Assembly: GCA_041678005.1 (NCBI GenBank)
Contig: JBAYOW010000007.1
Location: 1 to 64,000, forward strand
DNA from: Sulfurivermis sp041678005
GTDB lineage: Bacteria; Pseudomonadota; Gammaproteobacteria; Thiohalomonadales; Thiohalomonadaceae
Length of the DNA: 64,000 nt
Reading direction: 5' to 3'
Positions 49,632-59,404 of this stretch are shown piece after piece. The translations under genes were made by a program, and so were the position numbers. The notes under the pieces were generated by a model that made no database searches, had not been told where the DNA came from, and saw only the letters and a program-made list of their open reading frames with translations. The stretch's first letter is position 1. Every line of letters begins with the position of its first letter.

Positions 49632-51464
49632 ATGTGTGGCATTGTTGGCGGCGTAGCTGAGCGCGATATTGTAGCGATCCTTCTCGAAGGGCTGCGCCGT
49701 CTGGAGTATCGTGGCTACGACTCAGCGGGCATAGTGGTAATCGATGAGAAAGGTGAGTTTGCACGGGTGCGTACAGCCGGCAAGGTGCAGAGACTTGCCG
49801 ATGCGCTGGAACAAAACCCCCTGCGTGGCAATATCGGTGTTGCCCATACGCGTTGGGCGACTCATGGTGTGCCAAGTGAAGAAAACGCCCATCCACATTT
49901 GTGTTGGGGTGAATTCGCCGTGGTGCATAACGGCATAATTGAAAATCATGAGAGCCTGCGTGCAGAGCAAATCCAATCAGGCTATAAGTTTACCTCGCAG
50001 ACCGACACCGAAGTCATTGTCCACCAGGTCCACCTGCATACCATGAGTGGACTTGATTTGTTGGCAGCGGTGCAGGCTACAGTCAAGGATTTGCAGGGCG
50101 CCTATGCACTGGGCGTAATGAGCAGGCGGGAACAAGGGCGCCTGGTAGCTGCGCGCTGTGGTAGTCCACTGGTTATCGGTTTAGGCATAGGCGAACATTT
50201 CATTGCCTCGGATGTGGCGCCCCTGCTCGCGGTAACGCGACGCTTTATCTTTCTGGAAGAAGGCGATGTGGCAGATATCAGTCGTGAGCGCATTGTGATT
50301 TATGCTGCCAACGGTGAAAAGGTGGCGCGTCCCATCAAGGAAAGTGAGCTGTCGGTCGATGCGGTAGAGCTGGGTGAATACAGTCACTATATGCTCAAGG
50401 AAATACACGAGCAACCCCAGGCGATCAGTGAAACGCTCGAAGGTCGCTTAAGCGGTGATCGGGTGCTGGAGGCGGCCTTTGGACCCAAGGCCAAAGAGAT
50501 TTTTGATCAGGTCAAGGCGGTTACCATCATCGCTTGTGGCACCAGTTTTCATGCCGGGTTAGTGGCGCGTAACTGGTTTGAGGGCCTGGCTGGCGTGCCC
50601 TGTCATGTCGAGGTGGCCAGTGAGTTTCGTTATCGACACCCGGTAGCAAACCCTGATTCATTGGTTATCGTCGTCTCGCAGTCTGGTGAAACAGCAGATT
50701 CATTGGCCGCTTTGCGGGCAACCAGGGAATGGGGCTTTGGTCCTTCGCTGGCGATTTGCAATGTGCCGGAAAGTTCCTTGGTGCGTGAGTCAAACCTTAC
50801 CTTTATGACCCGCGCAGGGCCAGAAATTGGCGTTGCCTCGACCAAGGCATTTACAACGCAGTTGGTTGCCTTGCTGATGGTGGTTGCCGTATTGGGGCGA
50901 CGACATAAACTCACGGCAGAGCGCGAGGCTATCATTGTCGAGCAACTAAAGGCCTTGCCACGCAATATCGAAGATGTGCTCATGCTCAATGATGATATTC
51001 AGAGTCTTGCCGAGCGCTTCAGTGACAAACGGCATGCCTTGTTCCTTGGTCGCGGCGTGCAATATCCGGTGGCGATGGAAGGCGCGCTGAAGTTGAAGGA
51101 GGTTTCATATATACATGCCGAGGCCTATCCCGCAGGTGAGCTAAAGCATGGGCCCTTGGCGTTGGTGGATAGAGACATGCCGGTTATTGCCGTGGCGCCT
51201 AATGATGAATTGCTGGAAAAAATCAAGTCCAATCTGGAAGAGGTGCGCGCACGCGGCGGTGAACTTTATGTCTTTGCTGACTCTGCCTCGGGTCTACAGC
51301 CATCCGAGCGCGTGCATGTTACTGTCATCCCTCCAGCAGGCCATCACGTCAGCCCCATCATATTTTCCATCCCGCTACAGTTGCTGGCTTACCATGTCGC
51401 CATCCGCAAGGGAGCAGATGTCGATCAGCCACGCAATCTGGCCAAGAGCGTAACGGTGGAATAG
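49632..51464 (+). CDS. glmS: Glutamine-fructose-6-phosphate aminotransferase (isomerizing)
   Basis: GlmS makes glucosamine-6-phosphate, the first step towards cell-wall amino sugars. The 610-residue protein starts MCGIVGGVAERD with the N-terminal nucleophile Cys, contains the glutaminase segment RRLEYRGYDSAGI, THGVPSEENAHPH, two SIS domains (CGTSFHAGLVARNWFE; SQSGETADSLAAL; GRGVQYPVAMEGALKLKEVS), and ends in LAKSVTVE. It stops with TAG, which shows that TAG is an ordinary stop in this genome. No glmS ribozyme is seen (those are found in Firmicutes). Confidence 0.98.
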   Translation: MCGIVGGVAERDIVAILLEGLRRLEYRGYDSAGIVVIDEKGEFARVRTAGKVQRLADALEQNPLRGNIGVAHTRWATHGVPSEENAHPHLCWGEFAVVHNGIIENHESLRAEQIQSGYKFTSQTDTEVIVHQVHLHTMSGLDLLAAVQATVKDLQGAYALGVMSRREQGRLVAARCGSPLVIGLGIGEHFIASDVAPLLAVTRRFIFLEEGDVADISRERIVIYAANGEKVARPIKESELSVDAVELGEYSHYMLKEIHEQPQAISETLEGRLSGDRVLEAAFGPKAKEIFDQVKAVTIIACGTSFHAGLVARNWFEGLAGVPCHVEVASEFRYRHPVANPDSLVIVVSQSGETADSLAALRATREWGFGPSLAICNVPESSLVRESNLTFMTRAGPEIGVASTKAFTTQLVALLMVVAVLGRRHKLTAEREAIIVEQLKALPRNIEDVLMLNDDIQSLAERFSDKRHALFLGRGVQYPVAMEGALKLKEVSYIHAEAYPAGELKHGPLALVDRDMPVIAVAPNDELLEKIKSNLEEVRARGGELYVFADSASGLQPSERVHVTVIPPAGHHVSPIIFSIPLQLLAYHVAIRKGADVDQPRNLAKSVTVE

Positions 51465-51569
51465 TTCGTGTTTGTTCTGCGCTCACACCGTGAGAGAAGT
51501 GGGCTTCACTAAAAGCCCAGGAAACTTATCAGGTTTATTTATCTGCCACATAAAACAAGGAGTTGTGTT

Positions 51570-52418
51570 ATGGCAAGGATGCCAGGTCAGCTGTGTTCTG
51601 TTGTTCTCTTCTGCGTATTGTTCTCTTCGGCGTTTGCTGACGAAGCTTTGCCATTGATGCAGGCAAAGGCTTGGCAGGCAGATGCCGATCCTGCTGGCTG
51701 GTGGATGAGTGAGAAATATGACGGCATGCGCGGCTATTGGGATGGCACGCAAATGTTGAGTCGTCAGGGCAATCGCCTGGTCTTGCCCGCGCACTTGCAG
51801 GCCAGCCTGCCGCCCTTTGCGCTTGATGGTGAACTTTGGGCTGGCAGAGGGCGTTTCGAAGAGACCATTGCAACGGTGCGCACGCAGCTACCGGGGCCAG
51901 GATGGGCAGACATACGTTATATGGTTTTTGATGTGCCCAGAGTGCCCGGTTCGTTTGAACAGCGCATGCAGGTAGCAAGTAATTGGTTGCAGAAACATCC
52001 TGCCGCGTGGATTGAACTGGTTGAACAAACACGCTGCAAGAATAAGGCGCATCTGGATAAATTTTTGCAAATAGTGGAGCGCAAGGGTGGTGAAGGGGTG
52101 ATGCTGCATGCCGCCGGTTCTGCCTATACCGCTGGGCGTAGTCCCGACTTGCGCAAGTACAAATCCTTTGCTGATACCGAGGCAAGGGTCATCGGCTACA
52201 AGCCTGGCAAGGGTAAATATGCTGGCATGGTTGGCTCATTGCTGGTGGAAACAGATGATGGCCTGCGTTTTGCCATAGGCTCAGGCCTGCGTGATATCGA
52301 TCGACAGATACCACCACCAATAGGCAGCCTGATCACCTTCAAGCATTACGGCTGGACGGCCAAAGGAAAACCGCGCTTTCCTGTTTATTGGCGGCCGTAT
52401 GTGTCAGTTGATCAATAA
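51570..52418 (+). CDS. ligE: Periplasmic ATP-dependent DNA ligase, Lig E type
   Basis: A 282-residue ligase with only the nucleotidyltransferase and OB-fold domains and a signal peptide (SVVLFCVLFSSAFADEA), the pattern of Lig E. Motif I EKYDGMRGYWDG carries the AMP-binding Lys near residue 49, followed by LDGELWAGRG (motif III), EGVMLHAA (motif IV), and KYKSFADTEARVIGYKPGKG (motif V). Members occur in some competent Proteobacteria and are thought to act on extracellular DNA. An AAGGAGTTGTGTT site precedes ATG 51570. It is a single gene between glmS and the converging trkH. Confidence 0.88.
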   Translation: MARMPGQLCSVVLFCVLFSSAFADEALPLMQAKAWQADADPAGWWMSEKYDGMRGYWDGTQMLSRQGNRLVLPAHLQASLPPFALDGELWAGRGRFEETIATVRTQLPGPGWADIRYMVFDVPRVPGSFEQRMQVASNWLQKHPAAWIELVEQTRCKNKAHLDKFLQIVERKGGEGVMLHAAGSAYTAGRSPDLRKYKSFADTEARVIGYKPGKGKYAGMVGSLLVETDDGLRFAIGSGLRDIDRQIPPPIGSLITFKHYGWTAKGKPRFPVYWRPYVSVDQ

Positions 52419-52431
52419 CGGCTGGCCATTT

Positions 52432-53877
52432 TTATTTTCGCCAGAAGATTGGTGAGAGCAGCGCAAGTAGAGTGAAAATTTCCAGTCGACCGAGCAGCAT
52501 GGCCAGGGTGCAAAGCCAGGTGGCGGTATTGTTCAGGCCAGCGAAGTTGAGTCCTACACCACCAAGGCCGGGCCCCAGATTGTTCAGGCTTGCGGCTACG
52601 GCACCAAAGGCTGTGATCTGATCGACGCCAGTAGCCATCAACAGCAACATGAGCAAGGCGAAGGTGGCGATGTAGAGGGCGAAGAATCCCCAGACGGCAT
52701 CGACGACGCGGTCAGGCAGGGCGCGCCCACCGAGTTTGATGGGGCGGACGATGCTGGGGTGCAACAGGCGCCAGAGTTCGCGTGAGCCTTCCTTGGCCAG
52801 GATGATGAAGCGGATGACCTTCATGCCACCGGCAGTGGAGCCAGCACAGCCACCAATAAAACTGGCGAAGATCAACAGGACGGGGAGAAACAGCGGCCAG
52901 ATAGAATAATTGTCAGTGCTGAAACCGGTGGTGGTGAGTACCGAGGTGGCCTGAAAGGCACCCATGCGCAAGGCCGTGCCGAGGTCTGGATATTGGCCGG
53001 TGAGATAGAGCGTCGCCGTGATGATCAGCATCAATACAGCAACTATGGACAGAAATACCAATGTTTGAGTATCGCGCCAGTAGATCGTGCCCTTGCGCAT
53101 GCGCAAGGCCAGGAAGTGAACATTGAAGCTAATCCCGCCAAGCAGCATGAAGACAATGGCAATGATCTCTATGGCCAGACTGTCGAAGTGGGCCAGGCTG
53201 GCATCGTGAGTGGAAAAACCGGCTGTGGATACGGTGCTGAAACTATGCGCGATGGCATCGAAGGCCGACATGCCAGCCAGCCAGTAGGCCAGTGCGCAGG
53301 CAATGGTGAAGCTGACATAGATGACCCATAGTGCGCGCGCGGCATGGGCGATGCGCGGGGTGATTTTTTCATCTTTCATCGGGCCGGCGGTTTCGGCGCG
53401 AAACAGTTGCATGCCACCGACGCCAAGCATGGGCAGGATGGCAATGGCCAATACCACCACACCTGCGCCACCCAGCCATTGCAGTTGTTGGCGATACATC
53501 AGGATCGAAGGGGGCAACGAGTCCAGGCCAGTGAGGACCGTCGCGCCTGTCGTGGTAAAGCCAGACACGGCCTCAAATGCGGCATCTGTAATCGAGAGAT
53601 CAAGCCCTAGATATAAGGGCAGTGCGGCGGTGAGGCCGATGGTGGTCCAGAACAGACTGACCACGACAAAGGCCTCGCGGATGCGCAGATTACCGGTTTG
53701 ACGGCGTGAGGGCAGCCAGAACAACAGACCAAGCAGGATCAGCAGCCCTTGACTGAGAAGAAAATTTTTCAGTTGCCCGTCAGCTGTATACCAGGCGATT
53801 GCGGCAGGCGGGAGCAGGCTGCCGGCAAAGATGATCAGGAACAGGCCCAGTAGTCGGGTGATAAGTGGCAGGCGCAT
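52432..53877 (-). CDS. trkH: Trk potassium uptake protein TrkH
   Basis: The ion-conducting subunit of the Trk system. The 481-residue protein has about ten membrane segments and the four selectivity-filter-like loops: SGFTTTGATVLTG, STVSTAGFSTHDAS, TTTGFSTDN, and NNLGPGLGGVG. GGCAGSTAGGMKVIRF near residue 330 (shown in part) belongs to the intramembrane loop, and LGRLEIFTLLALLSPIFWR is the typical C-terminus. It lies 13 nt after trkA on the same strand. Together with ectABC this fits salt-stress adaptation. Confidence 0.95.
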   Translation of the reverse strand: MRLPLITRLLGLFLIIFAGSLLPPAAIAWYTADGQLKNFLLSQGLLILLGLLFWLPSRRQTGNLRIREAFVVVSLFWTTIGLTAALPLYLGLDLSITDAAFEAVSGFTTTGATVLTGLDSLPPSILMYRQQLQWLGGAGVVVLAIAILPMLGVGGMQLFRAETAGPMKDEKITPRIAHAARALWVIYVSFTIACALAYWLAGMSAFDAIAHSFSTVSTAGFSTHDASLAHFDSLAIEIIAIVFMLLGGISFNVHFLALRMRKGTIYWRDTQTLVFLSIVAVLMLIITATLYLTGQYPDLGTALRMGAFQATSVLTTTGFSTDNYSIWPLFLPVLLIFASFIGGCAGSTAGGMKVIRFIILAKEGSRELWRLLHPSIVRPIKLGGRALPDRVVDAVWGFFALYIATFALLMLLLMATGVDQITAFGAVAASLNNLGPGLGGVGLNFAGLNNTATWLCTLAMLLGRLEIFTLLALLSPIFWRK

Positions 53878-53890
53878 AACTCCGCATTCC

Positions 53891-55264
53891 TTACATGAAA
53901 GTGATGCCGACCTGGAACAGTCGCTCTACTTCTGTGATCCGCCGCTTGTCGACGACAAACAGGATCATATGATCTTCCGCTTCGATCACGGTGTCATGAT
54001 GTGCGATGAAAACCTCGTCACCGCGCACGATGGCACCGATGGTGGTGCCGTGTGGCAACTTGATCTCACTTATGGCGCGACCGACCATGCGTGAAGAATG
54101 GCGATCGCCGTGGGCGATGGCCTCGATGGCCTCGGCAGCACCACGGCGCAGCGAATGCACGGCCACCACATCACCACGGCGCACATGGGCAAGCAGGGAG
54201 CCGATGGTGATTTGTTGCGGCGAGATAGCGACATCAATTTCACTGCTGTCAATCAGATCAACATAGGCGGCGCGGTTGATCAGGGTCATTACTTTGCCCA
54301 CGCCGAGCCGCTTGGCCAGCATCGAGGCAAGAATATTGGCCTCATCATCATTGGTGATGGCGCAGAAAATATCAGTATCTTCAATGTTTTCCGCCAGCAG
54401 CAAATCGGCATCTGCCGCATTGCCCTGCAATACGATGGTATGCGACAGCTCTTCTGATGCGGCCTGGGCGCGTGCCTGATCGAGTTCGATTAGCTTGACT
54501 TGATAATCATTTTCCAGCGCGGCCGCAAGGCGCCTGCCTATATTGCCGCCACCGGCAATGATCACATTGCGTGCTGGTTTTTCCAGGCGGCGCAGCTCAC
54601 TCATCACAGCACGGATGTCTTTTTTGGCAGCGATGAAAAAGACTTCGTCATCGGCCTCGATAACCGTCGTGCCGGTGGGGATGATGGGATGGTTGCGTCG
54701 ATAAATGGCAGCAACCCGAGTCTCTACGTTGGGCATATGCTGACGCAGGGTCTGTAATTCCTGGCCAACCAGCGGGCCAGCATAATAGGCCTTGACGGCA
54801 ACCAGCTGCACCTTGCTATCGGCAAAATTGAGTACCTGCAGAGCGCCGGGATATTCGATCAGGCGGTGAATATAGTCGGTGACCAGTTGCTCGGGACTGA
54901 TCAACACATCAACGGGGATGTTATCTGGCTCGAAGAGTTGTGGATGTGCCAGATATTCATGTGCACGCACACGGGCAATCTTGGTCGGGGTGCGAAACAT
55001 GGTATGCGCCACCTGGCAGGCCACCATATTGATCTCATCGGAATTGGTGACCGCGATCAGCATGTCGGCATCTTCAGCCCCGGCTGCCTTTAATACAGCT
55101 GGATGCGAAGCCGGTCCTGTGACGGTGCGTAAGTCGAGACGATCCTGCAGGGCGTGCAGGAGTTGTGCCTTGGTATCGACGACCGTTATGTCATTGGCCT
55201 CACGGGCGAGATTATTGGCAAGTGACGCGCCGACTTGGCCGGCGCCCAGGATGATGATTTTCAT
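53891..55264 (-). CDS. trkA: Trk system peripheral protein TrkA
   Basis: The NAD(H)-binding regulatory ring subunit of Trk. The 457 residues consist of two RCK units, each with a Rossmann motif: ILGAGQVGASLANNLA at the start and IAGGGNIGRRLAAALE near residue 238, each followed by a TrkA-C domain. It overlaps ntrX by four bases (ATGA), so the potassium genes are transcribed with the ntrYX pair. Length equals that of E. coli TrkA. Confidence 0.96.
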   Translation of the reverse strand: MKIIILGAGQVGASLANNLAREANDITVVDTKAQLLHALQDRLDLRTVTGPASHPAVLKAAGAEDADMLIAVTNSDEINMVACQVAHTMFRTPTKIARVRAHEYLAHPQLFEPDNIPVDVLISPEQLVTDYIHRLIEYPGALQVLNFADSKVQLVAVKAYYAGPLVGQELQTLRQHMPNVETRVAAIYRRNHPIIPTGTTVIEADDEVFFIAAKKDIRAVMSELRRLEKPARNVIIAGGGNIGRRLAAALENDYQVKLIELDQARAQAASEELSHTIVLQGNAADADLLLAENIEDTDIFCAITNDDEANILASMLAKRLGVGKVMTLINRAAYVDLIDSSEIDVAISPQQITIGSLLAHVRRGDVVAVHSLRRGAAEAIEAIAHGDRHSSRMVGRAISEIKLPHGTTIGAIVRGDEVFIAHHDTVIEAEDHMILFVVDKRRITEVERLFQVGITFM

Positions 55265-56628
55265 GTCATGCTCTTGGCGTCGATACCCAGGGCCTTTAGT
55301 TTACGGTACAGATGCGTGCGCTCGATACCGGAATGCTGGGCGGTCTGATTGATGTTGCCCTCGAAGCGGGTCAATAGTGCAAGAAAATACTGCCGCTCGA
55401 AATTTTCCCGCGCCTCGCGCAAGGGCAGGTCGATATCACCCGCGCCAGTGTCTAGCGAGATATTTTGGCCTGAGGAGCCAGCCCAGGCATCCGCTACTTC
55501 ATCGGCATCTATATCGCCATTGTCACCAACGATTAGCAGGCGTTGCACCAGGTTGCGCAGTTCGCGAATATTGCCCGGCCAGGGATGGTTACGCAGACGA
55601 TTTTGTGCCGCTACAGTAAAGAGGCGGTAAGGCAAATTCTCCTGGCTGGCGAAGTAGTCGACATAAAAAGTGAGCAGGTCATTGATGTCCTCGCTGTGTT
55701 CACGCAAGGGCGGCACGCGCAAGGGCACGACATTGAGATGATAATAAAGGTCGTTGCGGAACAGGTTATCACGTACGCGTTGCTCGAGGTCGTGATGGGT
55801 GGCGGCGATCACATGCACATCGAGTTTGACAGGATCATTGCCGCCCACGCGATGATAACTGCTGGTTTCCAGCGCGCCAAGCAAGCGTGCCTGGGTGGCG
55901 CTGTCCATGTCTGCGATGTCATCGAGAAACAGCGTGCCGCCATTGGCTTGTTCCAACAAGCCATAGTTCACCTTGTCGCCTTCCTCGCTGCCGAACAGTT
56001 CGAGTGCGGCATTGTCGCTGGATAGGGATGCCACGCGTATGCTGATGAAAGGGCCGTCACAACGGGGGCTGGAGTCGTGCAGATAGCGGGCGAGGACACT
56101 CTTGCCGGAGCCTGGTTCGCCACTGATCAAGACGGTAGTGTCATGTTGTGCTACGCGCCGTGCCTGCTCGCGTAGTTGTTGCATTATGGCGCTGCGGCCG
56201 ATCGGCTCATCGACAGGTTGGGCCAGGCGTTTGAGGCCAATATTTTCACGCTGCAAGGACGAACTTTCCAGCGCACGCTCGACGGTAACCAATAGCTTGG
56301 CCAGGGAAAGTGGCTTTTCGATGAAATCATAAGCACCGTGGCGGGTGGCCTCGACTGCAGTTTCCACCGTGCCGTGGCCTGACATGATGATCACTGGCGG
56401 GCTGAGCGGGTCTTCCTCGGTCCACTCCTTGAGCAGGGTGATGCCATCGGTATCCGGCATCCAGATATCCAGCAGAACCAGGTCTGGGCGACGCTCGCGG
56501 CGTGCCTTGCGTGCCGTGGCGGCATTTTCAGCGGTCGCTACCTCATAACCTTCATCGTGCAAGATTTCTTGTACTAATGAACGAATATCAGGCTCGTCAT
56601 CGACAACCAGGATGTATGCGTGTGCCAT
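55261..56628 (-). CDS. ntrX: NtrX-type response regulator without the GAFTGA loop
   Basis: A 455-residue response regulator: receiver domain with the phosphoacceptor Asp54 in LVLLDIWMPDTDG, an AAA+ domain and a Fis-type helix-turn-helix (GNINQTAQHSGIERTHLYRK). The AAA+ domain keeps Walker A GEPGSGKSVLAR and the arginine finger region FRNDLYYHLNV, but the sigma-54-contacting GAFTGA loop is missing: the sequence goes ELFGSEEGDKVNYGLLEQAN. Walker B is LFLDDIADMD with Asp for the usual Glu. It is therefore unlikely to activate sigma-54 in the usual manner and may act as an ordinary repressor or activator. It is paired with ntrY, 2 nt apart. Confidence 0.9.
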   Translation of the reverse strand: MAHAYILVVDDEPDIRSLVQEILHDEGYEVATAENAATARKARRERRPDLVLLDIWMPDTDGITLLKEWTEEDPLSPPVIIMSGHGTVETAVEATRHGAYDFIEKPLSLAKLLVTVERALESSSLQRENIGLKRLAQPVDEPIGRSAIMQQLREQARRVAQHDTTVLISGEPGSGKSVLARYLHDSSPRCDGPFISIRVASLSSDNAALELFGSEEGDKVNYGLLEQANGGTLFLDDIADMDSATQARLLGALETSSYHRVGGNDPVKLDVHVIAATHHDLEQRVRDNLFRNDLYYHLNVVPLRVPPLREHSEDINDLLTFYVDYFASQENLPYRLFTVAAQNRLRNHPWPGNIRELRNLVQRLLIVGDNGDIDADEVADAWAGSSGQNISLDTGAGDIDLPLREARENFERQYFLALLTRFEGNINQTAQHSGIERTHLYRKLKALGIDAKSMT

Positions 56629-56630
56629 TG

Positions 56631-58832
56631 TTAAATGTCCTCAGACAAATTTGCTGCGATGGGCAAGGTAATCATAACGCAGACGCCGCCCTCAGCCCTG
56701 TTTTCTGCCCAAATAAGGCCATTGTGTTCTTCCACCATCTTTTTGACTATGGCCAGCCCCAGCCCCGTGCCTTTGGGTTTACTGGTGACATAGGGCTCAA
56801 ATAAATGAACCAGCATATCAGCAGGAATGCCAGGGCCGTCATCACAAATGGACAGTTCGGCATATTGACAGTCTGTCTGGGCAGTACAACGGCTGGTAAT
56901 GGATATGTTGCGGTTGGGTCTTGCATCTGCTTCCAACGCATTTTTGAGTAAATTATGCATGATTTGGCGCAAACGTCCGTTATCTGCCTTGATAAGCGGG
57001 ATATCCTGCCCCAGTTGCAGATCGAAGTGAGCTGAGTATTCACCGACCTGGTAGAGCTCGACGACCTCACGGATCAGGCGGTTGATGTCCACCATAACCA
57101 GCTTTAGTTGGGGCGGGCGGGCATAGTCGGAAAAGGCCTTGACCATTTCCTTGAGGTTCTCCACTTGCTGCACGATGGTGTGAGTGGCGCGATCCAGCAC
57201 CTCGGCATCGGCACTGGGCATGGTGCCCAGATATTTATGGCGCAGGCGCTCTGCCGAAAGCTGGATGGGCGTGAGTGGATTTTTGATCTCGTGCGCCAGT
57301 CTCCTCGCCACCTCGCCCCAGGCCGCGTCGCGCTGGGCCTGGATCAGGGCGGTTATGTCATCAAAGACGATGACATGATCGCCGCTGGCCGCGTGATCAC
57401 CGTGACCTGGCAGCACCGTGCCGCGACAGAGCAAAACCTGGCGGCCCTTGTTGCCTAGCAGCTCCAGTTCAGCACGCCAGTCAGGCTCGTCTGAATGAAG
57501 GAACATTTGTATGGTATTGACCAGTGGCCGCAAGGCTGGTTGCTGTTCAATTAATTGTTGCAAGGGATGAGCGAGTAAACCGTCAAGTTGAATCCCTAAA
57601 ATCTGGCTGGCGGCGGCATTGCTGCTGTGCAAGACACCCTCGCTGTCCAGGGTCAGCACGCCGGAAGAAAGATGACTCAAAACAGTTTCCAGATGGGCGC
57701 GTTGCTCCTCGGCCAGTTGCTGGCTTTGCTGTACAGCCTGTTGGCTTTGGGCGATCTTGTAGGTCATTTCATTGAAGGAGCGCACCAGAAAGCCCAGTTC
57801 GTCTCGCCCTGGCAGGGGCAGGCGCTTGCTGTAATCACCGGCGGCCACGGCACGCGTGCCTTCCGCCAGATCGCGTATTGGCGCCACCAGACGACGGGCA
57901 AAAAAGAAGGCCGCCCAAACCGCGGTCAATAGTGACAGCAACAGGATCAATGACAGCGTCAGGGTAAAGCTGTATTTCAGTGGTTGGCGCAAAAAGGCCA
58001 GTTCGGTGTACTGGGAATAAGTCTCCTGCACGCTATTGGCCAGCATGCTGATGCGATCGGTTACCGGGTAGAGGGCATGCAACACGCGGGCCTCTGTACC
58101 GGGCTCAAGTGCTGGCAGGGTAATGGCAATACGCACCTGCATGCTGCCACCGTCCAGCGGTTCCAGGCGGGCATATTCCATGCCCTGGCGCAGTTGCTGC
58201 AATACTGCCTCGCTGGGCATCGCCGGAACGATGGCAGCGGCTTCGGCGCTGGCGCTGGCAATGACGCGGCCACGCAGGGTGAGCAGGGTGATTTCGCTGG
58301 CACTGCTGTGCTGACGCAAGTCGTTGAGCTGGAACGCGGCCGTGCTATTTTGCACCGAAGTCAGTTCTCTGGCCGCCTGGCGGGTCAGACGCAGCAGCTC
58401 GCGTAAATGTTGATCGAGCGAGGATTGGCCGAGCTCAAGGGCATCATGCAGCGATTTTTCCACCTGCAGGTCAAACCAGCTGTCTATCCCTCGGTGGAGA
58501 AATTGCAGGGAAAAGTAATACACTAGCGAGACCGGGGCCAGGGCAAGTATGACGAACATCACAACCAGCCGCAGGGTCAGGCGTGAACCAGGGGCATGTT
58601 GACGATATTGCCGTAGCAGTAAAAACAGGTGGCGGCTTATAAGGGCAATGAGCAACAACAGGGTCAGCAGATTGACCACCAGCAACAGGGAGAAAAGCTG
58701 GCCAAATTGGGCGGTATTTTGAATGGCGTTACTGAGCAGAAAAAACGATGTCAATAACAGCGCAACCAGTAGCGCCACTGGCCACGGCTCACTGGCAAGG
58801 CGCTTTAAGATATTCAAGGTGCCAGGGGACAT
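56631..58832 (-). CDS. ntrY: NtrY-type sensor histidine kinase
   Basis: A 733-residue membrane kinase. Three or four hydrophobic segments lie in the first 110 residues and another near residue 295, followed by a HAMP domain (FFARRLVAPIRDLAEGTRAV in part), a PAS domain (VLTLDSEGVLHSSNAAASQI), the HisKA box with the phosphorylated His in RRLAHEIKNPLTPIQLSAER, and the ATPase (N box LLKNALEADARPN, G1 CDDGPGIP, G2 GTGLGLAIVKKMVEEH). The start was set at ATG 58832; GTG 58841 would add three residues. It overlaps the DUF4390 gene by 19 nt. The signal sensed is not known. Confidence 0.92.
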   Translation of the reverse strand: MSPGTLNILKRLASEPWPVALLVALLLTSFFLLSNAIQNTAQFGQLFSLLLVVNLLTLLLLIALISRHLFLLLRQYRQHAPGSRLTLRLVVMFVILALAPVSLVYYFSLQFLHRGIDSWFDLQVEKSLHDALELGQSSLDQHLRELLRLTRQAARELTSVQNSTAAFQLNDLRQHSSASEITLLTLRGRVIASASAEAAAIVPAMPSEAVLQQLRQGMEYARLEPLDGGSMQVRIAITLPALEPGTEARVLHALYPVTDRISMLANSVQETYSQYTELAFLRQPLKYSFTLTLSLILLLSLLTAVWAAFFFARRLVAPIRDLAEGTRAVAAGDYSKRLPLPGRDELGFLVRSFNEMTYKIAQSQQAVQQSQQLAEEQRAHLETVLSHLSSGVLTLDSEGVLHSSNAAASQILGIQLDGLLAHPLQQLIEQQPALRPLVNTIQMFLHSDEPDWRAELELLGNKGRQVLLCRGTVLPGHGDHAASGDHVIVFDDITALIQAQRDAAWGEVARRLAHEIKNPLTPIQLSAERLRHKYLGTMPSADAEVLDRATHTIVQQVENLKEMVKAFSDYARPPQLKLVMVDINRLIREVVELYQVGEYSAHFDLQLGQDIPLIKADNGRLRQIMHNLLKNALEADARPNRNISITSRCTAQTDCQYAELSICDDGPGIPADMLVHLFEPYVTSKPKGTGLGLAIVKKMVEEHNGLIWAENRAEGGVCVMITLPIAANLSEDI

Positions 58833-59404
58833 GTAAACCACTCGCTCGACAGGTGCCAGGCCGGGTTGACATAGGCCACAGGACGCAAAGGCGTGGGCAG
58901 GGCCTCGATATCCAGCAAGGTGCGCACTTGTACTACATAATCCCTGTCATCCTCGACCTTGCCAGCTGGTAGCAGGCGCAGTCCGGTAATAACGCCCAGG
59001 TCATTCAGGGCGGAGTCGAGCGAGGGATAGATGTTGAGTTTGTTGCTGTGCAGATTACGCAGCAGGTATTGGCCAGAGAAGGCGTGGTAGGTCAGTTGGT
59101 GCCGCTGGCCTGGTTTGGCCACTATTTTATTGGTCCACCACATACGCACCAATTCTACTTTTATCTCCAGCTCCAGGGTTAATGGCACACCGTTAGCCAA
59201 GGCTTTTAGCACCTCGCTACTGAATTCATAGTCAATATGCGCGGTAAGCTGATAATGCTCATCCTGCAGGTGGGTGGCTGCGCTACGCACCTCAAAGCCG
59301 CCCGCCTGCGCCAGCAGACTGGCGAAGCCAAGGGCCAGTGCAGCCAGCCAGCGTGACCAGCCGAACAGCTTATTGTTTCTGCAGGACTGCGTAGTAAAAG
59401 CCAT
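58814..59404 (-). CDS. DUF4390 protein, exported
   Basis: A 196-residue protein with an N-terminal signal sequence (WLAALALGFASLLAQAGG), so probably periplasmic. The rest matches the DUF4390 type, with DEHYQLTAHIDYEFSSEVLK and NGVPLTLELEIKVELVRMWW as its best-conserved parts. It lies between rsmB and ntrY, overlapping rsmB by 35 nt and ntrY by 19 nt, a usual position for this family. The start (ATG 59404) is a choice; ATG 59413 is nearby. Its proximity to ntrY suggests a role in that sensor system, but no function is known. Confidence 0.8.
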   Translation of the reverse strand: MAFTTQSCRNNKLFGWSRWLAALALGFASLLAQAGGFEVRSAATHLQDEHYQLTAHIDYEFSSEVLKALANGVPLTLELEIKVELVRMWWTNKIVAKPGQRHQLTYHAFSGQYLLRNLHSNKLNIYPSLDSALNDLGVITGLRLLPAGKVEDDRDYVVQVRTLLDIEALPTPLRPVAYVNPAWHLSSEWFTCPLAP

